Positions 5,255 to 6,625 of a DNA stretch of 6,625 nt are shown here, piece by piece; the first letter of the stretch is position 1, and every line of letters starts with the position of its first letter. Source of the DNA: Mycoplasmatota bacterium (GTDB lineage: Bacteria > Bacillota_I > Bacilli_A > RF39 > UBA660). The notes under the pieces were generated by a model. It worked only from the letters and a program-made list of their open reading frames with translations, did not search any database and was not told the origin of the DNA. The position numbers were made by a program, and so were the translations under genes. The DNA lies in assembly GCA_012510745.1 (NCBI GenBank), contig JAAZHK010000058.1:1-6625 (forward strand), given 5' to 3'.

Positions 5255-6625
5255 CTACTCATCTTTTTGAATATTAAAATTATCTTCAAGTGAAAATTCA
5301 ACATTTTCTTCAATCCATTCTTTACGAGGCTCTACTTTATCTCCCATTAAAACACTGACTCTTTTTTCTGCTAAAATAAGATCATCTATATTAACTTGAA
5401 TTAAAGTTCTCGTATCAGGGTTCATTGTTGTTTCTGCTAATTGATCAGCATTCATTTCACCAAGTCCTTTATATCTTTGAATATCAGCCTTTTTTCCTTT
5501 TGTTATTTCTTGCATTTCATCTGTGGTATAAGCATAATGAATCTCTTTACCTATAGTAATTTTAAACAAAGGTGGTTGAGCTATAAATAAACGACCATCT
5601 TCAATTAAAGGTTTCATATATCGATAAAAAAAGGTTAATAACAGACATTGAATATGAGCTCCATCATCATCAGCATCTGTCATAATAATAATTTTTTGAT
5701 ATTCACAATCATTAATATCAAAATCAGCACCTACACCAGCACCAATAGTATAGATCATTGTATTTAATTCTTCATTTTTAAAAATATCTTCAATTTTTGT
5801 TTTTTCAGTATTTAAAACTTTTCCTCTTAATGGTAAAATTGCTTGAAATTTACGATCTCTACCTTGTTTAGCTGAACCACCTGCTGAATCTCCTTCAACT
5901 AAAAACAGCTCATTTTTATCTTTGTTTTTAGTTTGAGCAGGGGTTAGTTTACCAGATAGCGCTCTTTCCTTAGGATTTTTAGTTTTACCTTTTCTAGCTT
6001 CCTCACGAGCTTTACGAGCTGCCTCTCTAGCAATCTTGCTTTTTAAAGTTTTATCTAAAATATCTTCAGCTATTTTTTTGTTTTCTTCTAAAAAAAATTG
6101 AAATTTTTCTGCTACAATACTTTCAACAACTGTTCTAGCTTGAGGGGTACCTAATTTAGCTTTAGTTTGTCCCTCGAATTGTAAGAAAGACTCTGGGATT
6201 TTTAAAGAGATTATAGCTGTTAACCCTTCTCTTACATCACTACCTTCGAAAATACGATTTTTACCTTTAACATAGTTATTATTTTTAGCGTAATCATTAA
6301 ACACTCTAGTTAAAGCAGTTTTAAAACCTATTTCATGAGTTCCTCCATCAGTGGTTTTAACATTATTAACAAAAGAAATAATGTTTTCATTATATGTTTC
6401 AGAATATTGTAAAGCGATTTCTACTTCTATATTATCTTTTTTACCATTAAAACATAAAGTTTGATGTAAAGAATTATTTTTACCATTTAGATATTCAACA
6501 AAAGCTTCTAAACCATTCTCATAATAATATTTACTTCTTTTTTCATCTTCTTCATCAATTACTTCAATCATTAATCCTTTAATCAAAAAAGCTGATTCTT
6601 GCATTCTTTCACAAATAGTAGTATA
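5255..6625 (-). CDS. parE: DNA topoisomerase IV subunit B, ParE, N-terminus cut off by window edge
   Basis: The frame is open to the right edge; residues YTTICER precede the first internal Met, which is therefore not the start. About 456 C-terminal residues are visible of an expected 640-650, so the ATPase (GHKL) domain is mostly missing from the window. What is seen: the transducer domain with TTDGGTHE and the ATP-sensing QTK loop (fragment residues 153-155); the TOPRIM domain with catalytic Glu in VEGDSAGG (244-250), PLRGK (265-269) and the metal-binding DADDDGAHIQ (317-326); and the conserved end RYKGLGEMNADQL and MGDKVEPRKEWIEENV. That C-terminal signature, the absence of a GyrB-type insertion, and parC directly downstream identify ParE and not GyrB. 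TOPRIM carries DADDD where many ParE have DADTD; the acidic metal ligands are kept. A basic Ala-Arg-Lys helix (about 195-215) links transducer and TOPRIM. Confidence 0.97.
   Translation of the reverse strand, partial: YTTICERMQESAFLIKGLMIEVIDEEDEKRSKYYYENGLEAFVEYLNGKNNSLHQTLCFNGKKDNIEVEIALQYSETYNENIISFVNNVKTTDGGTHEIGFKTALTRVFNDYAKNNNYVKGKNRIFEGSDVREGLTAIISLKIPESFLQFEGQTKAKLGTPQARTVVESIVAEKFQFFLEENKKIAEDILDKTLKSKIAREAARKAREEARKGKTKNPKERALSGKLTPAQTKNKDKNELFLVEGDSAGGSAKQGRDRKFQAILPLRGKVLNTEKTKIEDIFKNEELNTMIYTIGAGVGADFDINDCEYQKIIIMTDADDDGAHIQCLLLTFFYRYMKPLIEDGRLFIAQPPLFKITIGKEIHYAYTTDEMQEITKGKKADIQRYKGLGEMNADQLAETTMNPDTRTLIQVNIDDLILAEKRVSVLMGDKVEPRKEWIEENVEFSLEDNFNIQKDE

Noticed and set aside
5255..6604. 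ParE starting at the Met at 6604
   Set aside because: The frame continues upstream with residues expected for ParE (TTICER before MQESAFL), and the ATPase domain would be missing; the gene is simply cut by the window.
2725..6625. GyrB/GyrA instead of ParE/ParC
   Set aside because: C-terminal ParE signature MGDKVEPRKEWIEENV, absence of the canonical GyrA box, and overlapping parE-parC order all indicate topoisomerase IV.

Overview
The window looks like chromosomal core DNA of a very AT-rich, low-G+C Gram-positive bacterium (Bacilli or a related, mollicute-like Firmicutes lineage). Evidence: Gram-positive style LexA with a CGAAC-N4-GTTCG operator, a ParE/ParC (topoisomerase IV) pair of the Firmicutes type, the Bacilli families YlbD and YlbE, AGGTGA/AAGGAG ribosome binding sites, and a 6S RNA candidate upstream of tcdA. 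The tryptophan codons I checked (in tcdA, ylbD and parC) are TGG, and the visible stops are TAA or TAG, so nothing suggests UGA recoding. I cannot name a species.

Layout. At 1-226 (minus) lies the start of a type IV pilin-like prepilin that runs off the left edge. The 227-544 interval is a compact SOS control region: a perfect LexA operator at 456-471 lies in the spacer of a leftward promoter, which drives a 50-codon small membrane protein reading frame (275-424, minus) interrupted by a TAA at codon 5. A rightward promoter at 495-523 serves lexA (545-1162, plus). lexA ends at a bidirectional hairpin terminator shared with the convergent tcdA (1192-1869, minus). Upstream of tcdA, 1885-2064 encodes on the minus strand a ~180-nt structured RNA that I call 6S RNA. 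It has an extended -10 promoter exactly 7 nt before the first paired base and a closing stem followed by a U-tract. Further right, all on the minus strand, are ylbE (2114-2335), ylbD (2335-2682), parC (2725-5247) and the 3' two thirds of parE (5255-6625, running off the right edge).

How the parts fit. parE-parC form the usual overlapping-signal operon for decatenating topoisomerase IV; ylbD-ylbE follow closely and may be a regulated tail of the same transcript, because the ylbD ribosome binding site is buried in an 11-bp hairpin followed by five T. 6S RNA and tcdA look like a second unit, with tcdA likely read by read-through of the 6S 3' end. The lexA locus repeats the Bacillus yneA-lexA and Staphylococcus sosA-lexA arrangement (SOS regulator divergent from a small membrane division inhibitor), but here the partner is an unrecognised short frame with a nonsense codon. 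That broken SOS partner and the 6S RNA are the most interesting items. I see no mobile element, CRISPR array, tRNA or rRNA.
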